Source of the DNA: Oryza sativa Japonica Group
Taxonomy: Eukaryota > Streptophyta > Magnoliopsida > Poales > Poaceae
NCBI RefSeq assembly: GCF_034140825.1
Contig: NC_089036.1
Location: 1,321,001 to 1,385,000, forward strand
DNA length: 64,000 nucleotides
Direction of reading: 5' to 3'
This document shows positions 13,104-25,345 of this stretch, piece after piece. Under the pieces are notes generated by a model that was not told the DNA's origin, made no database searches, and saw only the letters and a list, made by a program, of their open reading frames with translations. The stretch's first letter is position 1; each line of letters opens with the position of its first letter. A program made the translations under genes and the position numbers.

Positions 13104-16040
13104 CGCCTTCTACTCGACCTCGTCGGCGTACGGAGCGGCGGCGAGCGGCTGGGGCTACGACTCGCTGAAGAACTTCCGCCAGATCTCCCCCGCCGTCCAG
13201 TCCCACCTCAAGCTCGTACGTTTCGTGCCCCCTTCTCCCTCCTCCCGCGAGTGTTTTTTTTTTGGGATTTTTTTTGTTGGGGTGGATTTGGTTCGCGGCG
13301 TGGCGGGTGTTGCTACTGGTCTAGGTTTTGCGTGGTGTGGGATGCGACAATGGATTTAGGTTTCGCGTGGTGTGGGATGCGACAATGGATTTAGGTTTCG
13401 CGTGGTGTGGGATGCGAGAATGGATTTAGGTTTTGCGTGGTGCGGGATGCGATAATGGATTTGGGCGTCAAGTTCTCGAATCCATGGTTCGTGTTTTATT
13501 TTGGGGAAAAATTGGGGTAATGCGGTTTTTATTGGATTGTTGATACTCTCTTCCATGCTGGTTTGGGCTACCTGCGCCTGGTTAGAGTTTCTGTGCCTAA
13601 TTTGTGAATCGCAAATCGTGCCGAGGGAATTTCTGCGCTTGTGCATGAAATGTGGCGTATGTGATTAGATTTTGAAGACTAGTCGCGTTGATTTGGGGAA
13701 ATAGCCATGGAGATTAGTCTTCGTTAGTTTCGAGGATTAGATTTAGAGACTGAATTGGTTGGTTTGGTAATTCCTGACGTGACACGTACCAATCCACGCT
13801 ATCTGTTTATAAAACGCCACACGCGCTACTCGATTGGGCATAATTTTTGTTCACAGATTTTGTTTGATTCGTAGCTGTCTATGAATGGGTTGTATTACTG
13901 TTGATTCCACGCAGCAGGTAGCACTGCAAGTCTGAATGTTATGCCCCATAGCCTGGATGCTTTTCATGCCTTCTTAGGTTGTAAATACAACTAGATTTTG
14001 TATTTTTTGCTTCTTGATATTCATGCGTCCTTATCAGATTGGGTTTAATGGTTGCAATAATGACTTGAATCCTGACGGTGCCTGCAGGTTTACCTGACAC
14101 TATGCGTCGCCCTGGCTGCGTCGGCGGTGGGCGCATACCTGCACGTCGCCTTGAACATCGGCGGGATGTTGACTATGCTCGGGTGCGTGGGGAGCATCGC
14201 CTGGTTGTTCTCGGTGCCTGTCTTTGAGGAGGTTCGTCTCGGCTTCTTCTGCTGATCCTGATAACTCGATTGCTTCCTCCCTAGAAATTCGATGGAAGTT
14301 TTGGTTTACTGACAATGTCAAATACATGGTGTGCTGACTTTTTTTTTATGTCTTACCCTGTGAGCAGAGGAAGAGGTTTGGGATTCTCTTGGCCGCTGCC
14401 CTGCTGGAAGGGGCTTCAGTTGGGCCTCTGATCAAGCTTGCTGTAGACTTTGACTCAAGGTAAATGAGCTTATCCTAGTTGTTTTAAACAATGGTCTATT
14501 GCTATACAGCGACGCAATGATTCATTGATCATGATTGGTCGATTTAGAAGTAACTTGGAAAAGTAAATGACATGTTGGACAGACAAGTTGGTGATAATGG
14601 TTGATAATATGTCAAGGATTGAGTGTGACATGATGCTCGTGGGATTTACTGTGGCTCGGTTGCCTTTGAATTAAGTGTCGTTGTCTACTAGTGTCTGGTT
14701 ATTCTTGGAAACATTAAATGGGTTCAGATGTGTTATAGTGGTCAAATTATGCTTGTGAAATTGGACTTTTATATCATGCTTTATCTTTTTCTTTAAATAG
14801 ATTCTACAAGAACAGAAGTTTGCCAACCATGATAGTAGTGGTATTATAGTCTGGGTAAATATATCCTGCATAGTGGTATTATGGTTTGGTAAATGCATCA
14901 TGCATAGTGGTGTTGTCATGAAGCTGATGTTCATGATGCTCTCATGATATGAGAGGTTTTAGCGTTCGGTGGTACGATATTCATTCAGAATTCCAGGGTG
15001 TGCTGTCGATTCTGGTTAGTACTAGTATTCAGATATGCCCTTTCACATTTTTTCTTCTGTCACATGCCTGCCTAATACTGTTAGCTAGTCTTGTAGATAC
15101 TTTCCTCTGGAGTTACTAGGAACGCACAACCTACTTTCCCCCTAGAAATCAGTAGTGCTAGCCTTGTGGGATATTGTCTTATGGTTTGGGTATGGACTTT
15201 GTTTCATGGTTATCATGGGCTTCTTTTATTTTCGAATGATGGCCAAGTTGAGTACCACCTTAACAGATAAAGTATTCCGTTGTTTCTGTTTGTCTTGTGG
15301 CTGCAAAATTTGTAATGTAACTAACTGTCCTAGGAGCTTTTCTCTTGTTGATCTCCTTAACTGGCATGATTTTTTTTACCTGTTGACTGATGTTATATGT
15401 CTATTGTTGTGTGTTACCAGCATTCTCGTAACAGCATTTGTTGGAACTGCCATTGCATTTGGGTGCTTCACTTGCGCTGCCATCGTTGCCAAGCGTAGGG
15501 AGTACCTCTACCTTGGTGGTTTGCTCTCTTCTGGCCTCTCCATCCTGCTCTGGCTGCAGTTTGCCGCATCCATCTTTGGCCACTCCACCGGCAGCTTCAT
15601 GTTTGAGGTGAGATACTGGGGCTATATTCTTGTCCAATCCTAACATACAACATACTACGCATCCTTTGCCTGAACACTGATACATGTGTGGTTTCTCCTG
15701 CAGGTTTACTTTGGCCTGTTGATCTTCCTGGGGTACATGGTGTATGACACGCAGGAGATCATCGAGAGGGCTCACCACGGTGACATGGACTACATCAAGC
15801 ACGCACTCACCCTCTTCACTGACTTCGTGGCCGTCCTTGTCCGGATCCTCGTCATCATGGTGAGTACATGACTCAGCTTACTGCTCAATTTGCTCATCAT
15901 CCTCCGTATGCATTGCCGCGATTCGGTTTGATTCGGCTTTTGAAATGCTGACCTGACGATGAACACCCACAATGTCTCCGTTGCAGCTCAAGAACGCGTC
16001 TGACAAGTCGGAGGAGAAGAAGAGGAAGAAGAGGTCTTGA
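13099..16040 (+). CDS. BI-1: BAX inhibitor 1 (rice BI-1)
   Basis: Six exons: 13099-13215, 14088-14231, 14368-14459, 15421-15607, 15704-15859, 15987-16040, giving 249 aa. This is the length of rice BI-1, and the start MDAFYSTSSAYGAAASGWGY is the one I recall for it. BI-1 (TMBIM family) is an ER multi-pass membrane protein that suppresses BAX-type and stress-induced cell death and affects ER calcium handling. Hydrophobic segments fill residues 36 to about 230. The family stretch YMVYDTQEIIERAHHGD precedes the last membrane segment, and the C-terminus is the charged tail DKSEEKKRKKRS, a region which in Arabidopsis BI-1 binds calmodulin (family knowledge). All joins are GT-AG and keep frame. A TATA box and a GA-rich leader lie upstream. 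Intron 1 contains a 35-bp minisatellite. Confidence 0.97.
13323..13462 (+). repeat. 35-bp minisatellite, four tandem units, in BI-1 intron 1
   Basis: Units begin at 13323, 13358, 13393 and 13428, each starting AGGTTT and ending ATGGATTT, with only a few substitutions. The array lies about 110 bp downstream of the intron 1 donor. Confidence 0.93.
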
Positions 16041-16724
16041 GAGCTTCTCTTCCCGCTTTGCACATAAGAAAAAACCACCGCGGCTATTGCCTCTACGTAT
16101 TATGACAGAGCCGCACTTCAACTGGGTTTTATGGTGAATACAAGTTCTTTTGCATTTTGTTGATACGGTGTGAATCTTCTCAGGTTTGTCGTCGTAGTAG
16201 CTTTGCAAATACTAGCATGCTACATGACACGGATCTTTCTGTAATGGTGGTCGCGTTGATCGAAACGTGAAAACACATCTTCATTTGCGACTAATTTGTT
16301 TGCCTTTTGGTGATTGATGATGATCCTTTCCCCAACTTGTGTCATTGTTCCCTTTTGATGGGCGTTTTTGAGCAAACCCCGGCGAATTGTGTGGCCACGG
16401 GTGGTTCGTGTTACATTTATGCGAACAGCAAGTTTGCCCGCGGGCTTGAATGCTACGAATGACGCTGCACGGCGCGTGTTCTCATTTACCCCATCTCGAC
16501 GCAGAATTCACGCCGGTAACGTGCGGCAAGTTTCGTTAAAAAAAATATGCTAACTAAAACTAGCACGCTTCGTTTTAGCATCTTATTTTAACTGGAGTCG
16601 GTCAAATTGATCCATCCTTTGAACTTTTGTATTTCGGGGAATCACGATAACAACATATCAAAACCTTGGAGTAGAATCTTAAGAGATGAACCTCTCATTC
16701 TCTAACAAGAGGTATGAAGATTAA
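16041..16724 (+). other. BI-1 3' flank
   Basis: Probable 3' UTR to about 16300, then intergenic DNA. No further gene seen. Confidence 0.5.
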
Positions 16725-16810
16725 GGGTCTGTTCGGCTGCCCGCGCTGCCAGCACGAACAGTGCTGCGCACACTATGCGCAGCCGCAGCAGTTGGTATGC
16801 TGAACAGGCC
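16725..16810. mobile_element. Very short foldback element flanked by TTAA
   Basis: An 86-bp element: left end GGGTCTGTTCGGC and inverted right end GGCCTGTTCAGC, flanked by TTAA on both sides (16721-16724 and 16811-16814). The core is GC-rich and partly self-complementary (cagcacgaacagtgctg). It could be a decayed Tourist element (TAA) or have a true 4-bp TTAA duplication. Confidence 0.55.
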
Positions 16811-16814
16811 TTAA

Positions 16815-17424
16815 GATTTTCGTGGCACGCTTTTTAAACTGATAAACAGTGTGTTTATACGAAAACTTTATATATGAAAGTTGCTCTAAAATATCATATT
16901 AAACTATTTTTTAAGTTTGTAATAATTAAAACTCAATTAATCATACGTTAATACCAATCTTTTTGGGTAAAAAACTTAATCTTCATCTTCAGAAGAAAAG
17001 AATACCACCAACCTTATACTGGATTGGATATTTTCTATTCATATTCATAGATTTAGAAAATGTTCAATCTGAATCAAAAGAGTATTATTTTCTTGACGCT
17101 TTTAAAAATATGTTTTCTCAATAAACATTCTTATATTATATTTACAACAGTTGCTTTAAGATATTCATCAATTTTACATATCAAATTATTTAATTATTTA
17201 TATACTTAATTAGATAATCTATAATAATTTAATTCAATCTTGGCTCTATTATTCACATTGAACTTGCTAGTACTAAAATTTTCAATTCCACCAATCCGAA
17301 GGCCAAAGTTTTACTACCACTACACGACCAGAGGTACATAGATATAAGAGCAAGCGGGAAGAGCACACACACTCGCCGCTCGCGCCACCAACCTTAACAC
17401 CTTCCCTCCACCATACGCAACGCC
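16815..17424. other. Upstream region of the cyclin gene
   Basis: AT-rich. A TATA-like gatataag lies at about 17341, some 80 bp before the cyclin start codon. Confidence 0.45.
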
Positions 17425-19221
17425 ATGGAGAGGACGACGACGAGGCGCACCAGCAGCAAGGGCGCCGCCGCCGCGCCCGCGCCCAAGGTGGTGGCCGTCC
17501 TCGCCGGCCTGCTCGAGCGCGCCGCGGCGCGGGGCGACGCCGACGCCGACGCCCGGGGCGGCAGCGCGGCCGCCGCGGCGGCGACAGCGTTCCGCGGGCG
17601 GACGAGGCCGGAGATCAGCGTGCGGCGGTACGCGGAGCGGATATACCGGTACGCCGGGTGCAGCCCGGCGTGCTTCGTCGTCGCCCGCGTCTACCTCGAC
17701 CGCCTCGCCGGGCGGTCGCCGGAGGAGGAGTCATCGCCATCGCCATCGCCGCCGGCGACGGCAGCGGCGGCGGTGTGCGTGGACTCGTACAGCGTGCACC
17801 GTCTGCTCATCACCAGCGTCATGGTCGCCGCCAAGTTCATGGACGACATGTGAGCATCCAACATTCCATTCTCCTCTCCCACTCCATTTTTTTCTTGTCA
17901 ACTCAGCTCGCATCTACCTCAACTCGTGCCATTTTTACTGCCACTTTTTGCGAGCAATACCAAATTAAACTAGAGCATAGCTTGCATCCCACTCTTAAAG
18001 AAAACCGAGAGCACGGAAGGATTTTAACACCAGGCACATGCCAAAGTTGACCGGCCGGCATCAAGAATCAATAAAATCCCAGTCCTAGCAAGAACACACC
18101 AATGCAGCTAACATTTTTGCAGTACACAAACCATGTGCCATGCGTGCCATCAGGCGTGAAATGGGCGATCGATTGAACAAGATATCGATCTATCTGTGAC
18201 CTGTCGGTGCAGTGCAGAATGCAGAGTAGTAGAGCAGATCAAAGGAGAGGATAAAAAAAGAACCAACAATAACAACGACAACTGCCTTGTGTGTCGGCGA
18301 AGGCAAGTCAAGCCGGTGCTAGAATGGATTAGCAGCTGTTATTATGCCGCATTTAGTCCATTATTAGCTTAATTACTCATGTGGCTATTTTATCCAGTGC
18401 TCACTGCTCATTATCCAGTACTACTACATTGCAGTAGTTGGTTGCTGATCGAGCTGGATATTGCAGCCAAGAAACGCATGTTCTAACTAAATGCATCTTC
18501 CATTCTCTGAAGACGCTTAATCTGTTCAGTATTGTAGTAATTTTTTGGGTGCTCGAGATTGATTAGCTAAGCACGAGACGACATGGCCGGCAGGTAGGTG
18601 CGGTTGGGATGTCCAGCTCATCGCTAGGTTGTTCCTCTCATAGACAGCACGACAGCTGATCAGTGCTGAACCCGATTGCTCACCAACCTACCTCACACCT
18701 GCTAACTACTTAACCAAATAATCTTTTCTTTTGCGCACTTCTTAATCAATTTAAACTACTAATCTTAGCTGCATTATGTATCAATTAGTGGCTAACCAGT
18801 TTAGTTTATAATTAATTGGTTGGTAAATCCGTTGCTAATACTAGTAGCATTTTTTTTTCTTTTTGTTGATGTGATCATGTGCAGACACTACAACAACGCA
18901 TACTTCGCGCGCGTGGGAGGCGTGGAGGTGGCGGAGATGAACGGCCTGGAGCTGGAGCTCCTCTTCGCGCTGCGCTTCCGCCTCAACGTCACGCCGGCGA
19001 CCTTCGCCACCTACTGCGCCGCGCTCGAGGGCGAGATGGCGGCGGATGATGGCCCCCTGCCGTCGCCGTCGCCGTCGCCGGAGGAGGAGGGGAATGACCG
19101 TCGTCAGCCGCCGCCGCGACGAAAGGACGGCATCACCAACAAGGTCGCCGCCGCCGTGGACAGATCGGCGCTGCTCACGGCTGCTCATCACAGAGTTGTA
19201 GTAGTAGAGATCACCCAATGA
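17425..19221 (+). CDS. P/U-type cyclin
   Basis: Two exons, 17425-17849 and 18885-19221, giving 253 aa. The join restores DDIHYNNAYFARVGG across the intron, the core of the plant P/U (PHO80-like) cyclin box. These cyclins are small, bind A-type CDKs and link nutrient or hormone state to cell division (family knowledge). The cyclin box runs from about residue 55 to 200: ISVRRYAERIYRYAGCSPAC, VYLDRL, VHRLLITSVMVAAKFMDD, then NGLELELLFALRFRLNVTP. It is broken by a low-complexity Ser-Pro/Ala insert between the YLDRL helix and the VCVDSYSVHRLL helix. A second Ser-Pro run and a basic Pro/Arg stretch follow the box. Codon use is strongly GC-rich. I am confident of the family but not of the subgroup. 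Confidence 0.92.
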
Positions 19222-19854
19222 CGGCATACACGGCAGAAGAAGCGCCATAATAATCAATGGCCATTGATTGCCTTGCCCGTGATTAATTCTTTCATCTCTT
19301 TCTTCGTTTTCTTCTCTCCCAAATCTGTTTCGTGGTGATCAGTGATCACGATTCACGACTCACGAGCTGTTGTTGGTTGTTGCCTGCCATTTTCGTTGAT
19401 CATTTTGTGTATAATCGCAAGATGTTGCATGCGCACCGCCTAACCCGTAGATGATCATCTTGAATTCTTAATTGACACAATAAAAAAGAAAGAAAAGTTT
19501 TTTTTTTTTAAAAAGAAACCGAGCCAGACTTAGCTAGTGCTATATTAAGCAGGGTGAAAGAAAAAAACAGATAAACAATGAAAAAGGTTATAAGCCGTAA
19601 GTGATAAGAAATACTTTATGGGTAAAACTTTTATATATGTGTTCTTGAAATCTTAAAAGTCAATAGTAAAAAAATAAACTATGATGAAAAACATTAAAAA
19701 AAACTACTTTAAATTAAGTTTTAAATTTAAATTTTGGTCCGTGATTTTTTTTATGAGAAACACATTACAAACAAAAGCACTCACAACACACGTACACCCA
19801 TCCTTATAAAAGCACACACGCACATTACTGTGAACACCTTCGGTAGACTTAAGC
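19222..19854. other. Cyclin 3' flank and intergenic
   Basis: Probable 3' UTR to about 19470, then AT-rich sequence. No gene recognised. Confidence 0.4.
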
Positions 19855-20310
19855 TGTGTTCGGAGGAGGGGTTGCTCCCGGCAAGCAAAACGAAAATTGT
19901 TTGATTGTATGATTAATTAAGTATTAACTAATTCTTTTTTGAAAAGTGGATTAATATGATTTTTTTTAAATAACTTTTATAAAAAAAGTTTTTGCATAAA
20001 TTACACCGTTTAGCAGTTTAAAAAGCGTGCGCACGAAAAACGAGAGACGTGGGTTAGGAAAATGGAGGAAAGAACACAGATGGTGTGGTCATTAATGGGG
20101 GTTGGGAACACATATCCTCCGCCCGGAAAGCGGAGCAATCCATTAGCGCATAATTAATTAAGTATTAGCTATTTTTTTAAAAAAAATGGATTAATTTGAT
20201 TTTTTAAATAATTTTCGTATAGAAACTTTTTTTAAAAAATACACAGTTTAGCAGTTTAAAAAGCGTACGCGCGGAAAACGAGAGAGAGGGTTTGGGAACC
20301 CAGGGCAACA
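19855..20310. repeat. Two adjacent copies of a dispersed repeat
   Basis: Copy A (about 19855-20125) and copy B (about 20140-20300) both carry ttaattaagtattag/act, then cagtttaaaaagcgt and a gaaaacgagag motif. The same order is seen at 6430-6620 and 46000-46110 and, inverted, at 50530-50775. It is a dispersed family in this genome that I cannot name with certainty. Copy B lies about 280 bp upstream of the KH gene start. Confidence 0.65.
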
Positions 20311-20590
20311 AGCCAGTCACTTGACTCCAATTGAGTCCTGGTATCCAATCTATTTGATATTTTGAAGCCCAAACCCCAGCCCATTTATCCTGGCCTGTTC
20401 CATAAATGGGCCGGAAATTAAAAATCCAGCCCATCTTGTGACTGACTCATTCGAATATCCGACTCTAGTACTACCGACTAGTCAGAAACCCACGCGACCA
20501 GTGCCAGTGGCGTCGTCAGTTCACTCGCTTCGCTTGGAAATCGCTTCGGCTTCGCTTCTCCGCCTCGAAAGCGACAAAACCCCAACAGCG

Positions 20591-23500
20591 ATGGCTGTGC
20601 CCGACGAGGTCGCCGCCGACGCCGACGCCGAGGTTGAGGAGGAGGAGCCGGAGGAGGTGGAGTGGTTGTCGTCGTCGTCGGACTCGGAGCCGGAGCACCC
20701 GGCGCTCAAACAGTGGACCCCTTCATCACCCGACTCGGAGGAGGCGGAGGCGGAGCAGCAGCCGTCGGCGCCACAGCCGGCGAGCTCGGTGTCGGCGGGG
20801 AAGGAAGATGAGGGGGAGGTGGGGTTGGAGGAAGGTGAGGTGGGGAAGCCGTTCAGATGGCCCGGGTGGCCCGGCGCGAGCGTGTTCCGGCTGGTGGTGG
20901 CGACGGACAAGGTGGGTGGCCTCATCGGGCGGCGGGGCGACACCATCAAGCGCCTCTGCGAGGACACCCGCGCACGCGTCCGCGTCCTCGAAGCCGCCGC
21001 CGCCGCCGCCGCCAACCGGATCGTAAGACGACTCCTCCCTCGCACATTTTTGGGTGATTCGAGTTAGGGCTTTCGTCGTACGGTGGTTAGAACTTGGAAA
21101 TAGCATGTTGATGATTACTCCGTTCTTCGTTTGAGATCGGGGGTACTTGCTACGGCCTGAGCTCTCACCTTGTCGGCTTGTTGCTGTAAGCAATACATGG
21201 CAAATGTTCGTTCAGTGTATTAGCCACCTGATTCTCCTTGTTAATTCTGAATTGGACCGTGCTATTGTCATGGTTCCGTGTAAGCAATGTCCTGCAGCTT
21301 CAGCATCGACCTAGTTTCACGGTGACATGCATAACTGATTTCATCACTGTTCTCTATGAACTTGGGCGTTTTGACATTTGCCATGTTGATTACACTATGC
21401 AATGTTCTGCTAAGGACAATATAGGCTTGCGATATTTTTCCCATGGTCAAATGTACTTAATTACTCTATTAGGGTGCACCCATGCTCTTGAAGTTTTGAC
21501 AGAGGTTGCAGCATCCTGATCACTAGTGAAAATTCCTGGGAAGAAGTGGAAGGCTTCAGAGACTAGGATGACTTATGATATTATAAAGTTTGAGAACACT
21601 TTCTTCATTATGAAACAGCCTTATTAGAAGCCTTCTATATGTAACAGTTTAATTACCGCACATGATCTAATTCCTGTGCCATGTTGGGTTCTATGTAGCT
21701 GTGTCACTGTTCTAGAAGCTGATAAACGATATGTGGAACCACATTGCATGGTCTTCTTTCTTTTAGCTTTCTTTTTGTTCTAATAGTTCAATAGCTAGGC
21801 GAGGCTTGCCCATCCTATATTTATTTGGTTCCTGCTTCGTTTCTGTCATTTATTCTTTGTCAACATCAGACACAATAACCTACTAGTGTCATGTTTCAGG
21901 TAGATTCTGATAGTAATGATTTCATAGCTAAGGTTACTTTTGAAATGGTAGAAAACTAGTGCAAGATGTGCAGATGGTACTTCTTATCAAAGCCATAAAC
22001 TTGTTCATATCGAGTATTCATAAACTTGTTGCTCCTGTTCCATATTTATGTGCAGAAAAGACTAGTCTCTGGTATTATTTTTTTATCTTGCAATATGTTT
22101 ATTTTCTTGCCGTTGTATTTCAGGTGTTAATATCTGCAACAGAAGAATCTCAAGCAGAGTTACCTCCGGCTATGGATGCTGCAATTAAGATCTTCATGCA
22201 TATAAATGATATAGAGAAGATCAATTGTGATGATACATTATCTGGTTCTGCACCAGAAAAATGTTCTGCTAAATTATTAGTCCCTTCAGCACAAGCCACA
22301 CACTTAATTGGCAAGCAAGGAGTCAGGATCAAGTCAATTCAAGAAACTACCGGTGCTACTGTAAAGATTATAGATAAAGGTATGTGGTCCAATGTTCTAT
22401 GGAATTTGCTCAGTTAAAAGAAAATTGGACATGTGGTGTTACTCTCCGTGTTTCTAAAATCAACGTTCAGAGGTTGGATATTTCCAATTCGAATCACTTG
22501 TTATTTGTTCCTCAATTTATTTAGTATCCTGTAGCTTGTAATATCACAAGGATTCTTTTAACTACAATGTCCAAAAACTAACTGGAAAGTGGCAATTATT
22601 TCAACAGCACTTCAACAGTGAGATATTTTCTAAAAAGCAAATGATTTCAATACATTGACAGCTTCTACCAATTTATCCACTTCTTTTTCCTGGTTTCAGT
22701 CCAGTTTGTTGTGCGAACTTAGTGCAGTTCTTTGGATGTAACACTTGCTATTGTGTGTAGTTGAGCTTCTGAGTTATGATGTAGTGGATGAGAGAATTGT
22801 GGACATACATGGTGCTCCCCTCAAAGTTCTCCATGCCCTAAAATCTGTACTCGGAGTTCTCAGGAAGTTCCTAGTTGATCACGGTGTGCTTCACCTATTT
22901 GAAAGAAAGGTAATGCTACCTGTTCTTCAGCATGCTTTCTTATGCATGAACATGAATTCTGCTCATGCAATTGATATTTATGTTGTTCATCTGCAGAACC
23001 AAGCAGTAGGTGAGGCACATGATAATTCTAAAGAAAATCAAGTAAATCAGGTTGCCAGTGATTATCGTCTTCCAGTGAACAAGGACATATTGTTACCTGA
23101 CCATCGAACTCCTCTTAACCCAAAAGTCAGCAGATATTTGTTGTATGGCCGAGACCCATCTGTTTGTGATCCATATTTATCTGATCCCAGTCACCAAGCC
23201 AATGCCATAATACAACAGGTCTAAATTCAGTAACACTATATCTTATAATCCTCTAGTTAGTAGTTACAAACTATACATTTTTTCTCATTTTGCTTGTAAC
23301 AATTACCTCGAGTTTGAACTGTTTACATTCTGATTTGTTTTATATGTTTATTCCATTAATTTTTTTTTTAAAAAATATGAACTGATGTACTCATCTTTCC
23401 AATTATAGTGCTGCTGCAGACTTTTTTCATATAAAATGGTTTTTGCTTTCAGATAACACAAACAATGCAGATCCCGTTGCCATTTGCTGAAGAGATAATT

Positions 23501-24638
23501 GGTGCAAGGGGACAAAATATTTCTTATATACGTTCTGTCAGTGGGGCAGTTGTTGATCTTGAGGAAAGTAGAGATTATCCGAATGAGGTTTTAGTTATGA
23601 TCAAAGGCAGTTCTTCACAGGTTCAAACTGCACATCAACTTGTACAGGTTGATAACCTATGTCCTGATGTACACTGCTGCTCTTGTATCCTAGTTACTGT
23701 TAAGATGCCATAAAAATTGGGCCTCTAGCTATGCTTATTTCTAAGTAGACTAAGTCTTGTTGGAACCAGGGCCCTGAAACTCACCCTACAAAACTAGTTG
23801 CCACCTGTTGGTTAAATTGAGTTGATTTAATAGTTGTACCAGAGGTAGGGCGTAGGGTGTTTGTACTGCTTCTAGCCAACCCATTTAAACTGCACGTGCA
23901 TTTTATTTGTTGCCACTATGGGTTGACCAAACCCATATAACCTGGGTTTGAACAGGCCTAACCATAGGGTTGTCTTGCAGCAGGTTTAGTTTAGTTAAGG
24001 GAATGCAGTTTCAGGTATATGCACTAGCCATAGCATATGATGGTTGCCTTCATCCTGCTAGTCTTGAGCTGGACAGACTTGAGAAAGCCACTTCATCAGT
24101 TTCAAGATAGGACTTAGATAGAGCCACTTGTTCCCTATTGTGATTTTGATTGGTTCCTAAGCCCTAACTAGTTTCTCCCTGTTCCAGCCAACTAGAGTGT
24201 TTTTCAGTGGTACCCAGCACCTGCTAGCTTACTAATGAGAAACTGAACAGCACGACCCTAACTAGTTTCTAGAATTGCAAATTGCATTCATTGTTTGTAT
24301 GGAGAGTTAGGGACCAACCGGAAAACGGTTATTACAAACATAAGATCCATTATCCTGTACAAATGATATTTCATCCATATAATATTTTTCCATATTATTG
24401 AAACTGTATGCAGTTGCTGAATGTATTCTTTTCATTTTCGCAGGAGGTCTTATCAGGCAATAAAGAGCGACCTTCTGGAAGCAGCTACATCAATCTTGAT
24501 TCTGGCCCAAAGTTTCTGATCTCTGGACATATCAATCCAGTAAACCGGGATCACTTGGCATCATACCGCGTCCATCAACCGTACATTGTTCGATATGGAT
24601 CTTCAAGCTTACCGCGGTTGAGAGGATACAGGCTGTAG
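20591..24638 (+). CDS. Three-KH-domain RNA-binding protein
   Basis: Six exons: 20591-21022, 22124-22379, 22761-22909, 22997-23218, 23453-23647, 24444-24638, giving 482 aa. The GXXG RNA-binding loops are GRRG (residues 113-116), GKQG (207-210) and GARG (370-373), each in a KH context (VGGLIGRRGDTIKRL, THLIGKQGVRIKSI, EEIIGARGQNISYI). An acidic Glu/Ser/Asp-rich N-terminus (residues 5-85) comes first. The layout fits the plant PCBP-like group (PEPPER, FLK, HEN4 relatives), nuclear factors in pre-mRNA processing and flowering or floral development. That role is inferred from the family. An in-frame ATG-rich stretch begins at 20438, but 20591 has the better plant start context and follows a plausible leader. 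No named rice gene can be assigned. Confidence 0.92.
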
Positions 24639-25337
24639 CAAGCAAAACTAACTGCACCTATAGCCTCATTGCTGTGTCCTGTGTCAAACAATGACCACCA
24701 GGCGCCTGTGGGAGAGGATGAAGCGGCTGTGCTTCCAGTAGATGCTTAGATAATTAAATATGGTAAAGTTTGTGTATTCAGTTGTCAGTCAGCAGAAGCA
24801 AATCCTAAATTGTGTTAAATTCTAGTACTCCGTAGTAGTAATCTAGTCTAGTTTTTAACTTCACTGAAGCTCCCCATTTCTGTATGGAGAAGTTCTACCA
24901 TGTCGGAAGAAGGGCTCTGTAAGTTGTATATATACACCATTAGTAGAACTGCAGTTGTTACCAGGAGCTACCTGGCATCTTATCGTAAATTTTCTACTAC
25001 TTCCCAGGAGTAAAAACCTGATGCACTAAATGATATTTGGATGCTTCATAGCAGAAGACAGTGAAACTGACAGGATGCAAATCACACAGTAGTTAGTATC
25101 CTTAAGCTTCGTATCTATTCTAGTCAGAGTTATTTTAATTATTGCAAAAGAATTAGGACTCACAACTCTTGCAAAACATTTTTTGATGGGTAATTTGACT
25201 CTTGCAAAACATATTTTTGATGGGTAATTTTATTTTACTCCTGAAAAGAAAAAAAAAGAAGGAAAAATCGCAACAGGAGGTGGGTGGGCCTAGCAGAGTA
25301 GCAGTAGCAGGTGAACCCGCACCAGCCTCCTCCTCAC
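24639..25337. other. KH gene 3' UTR and invertase upstream region
   Basis: Probable 3' UTR to about 24980. A small direct repeat, gcaaaacatatttttgatgggtaa-like, occurs at 25170 and 25205. No gene seen. Confidence 0.45.
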
Positions 25338-25345
25338 TATATAAA
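25338..25345 (+). promoter_or_regulatory. TATA box of the invertase gene
   Basis: TATATAAA followed by a CT-rich leader. A probable non-coding first exon ends at about 25438 (ccccag/gtgagg). The intron would then run to about 27350, just before the ATG at 27368. Confidence 0.6.
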
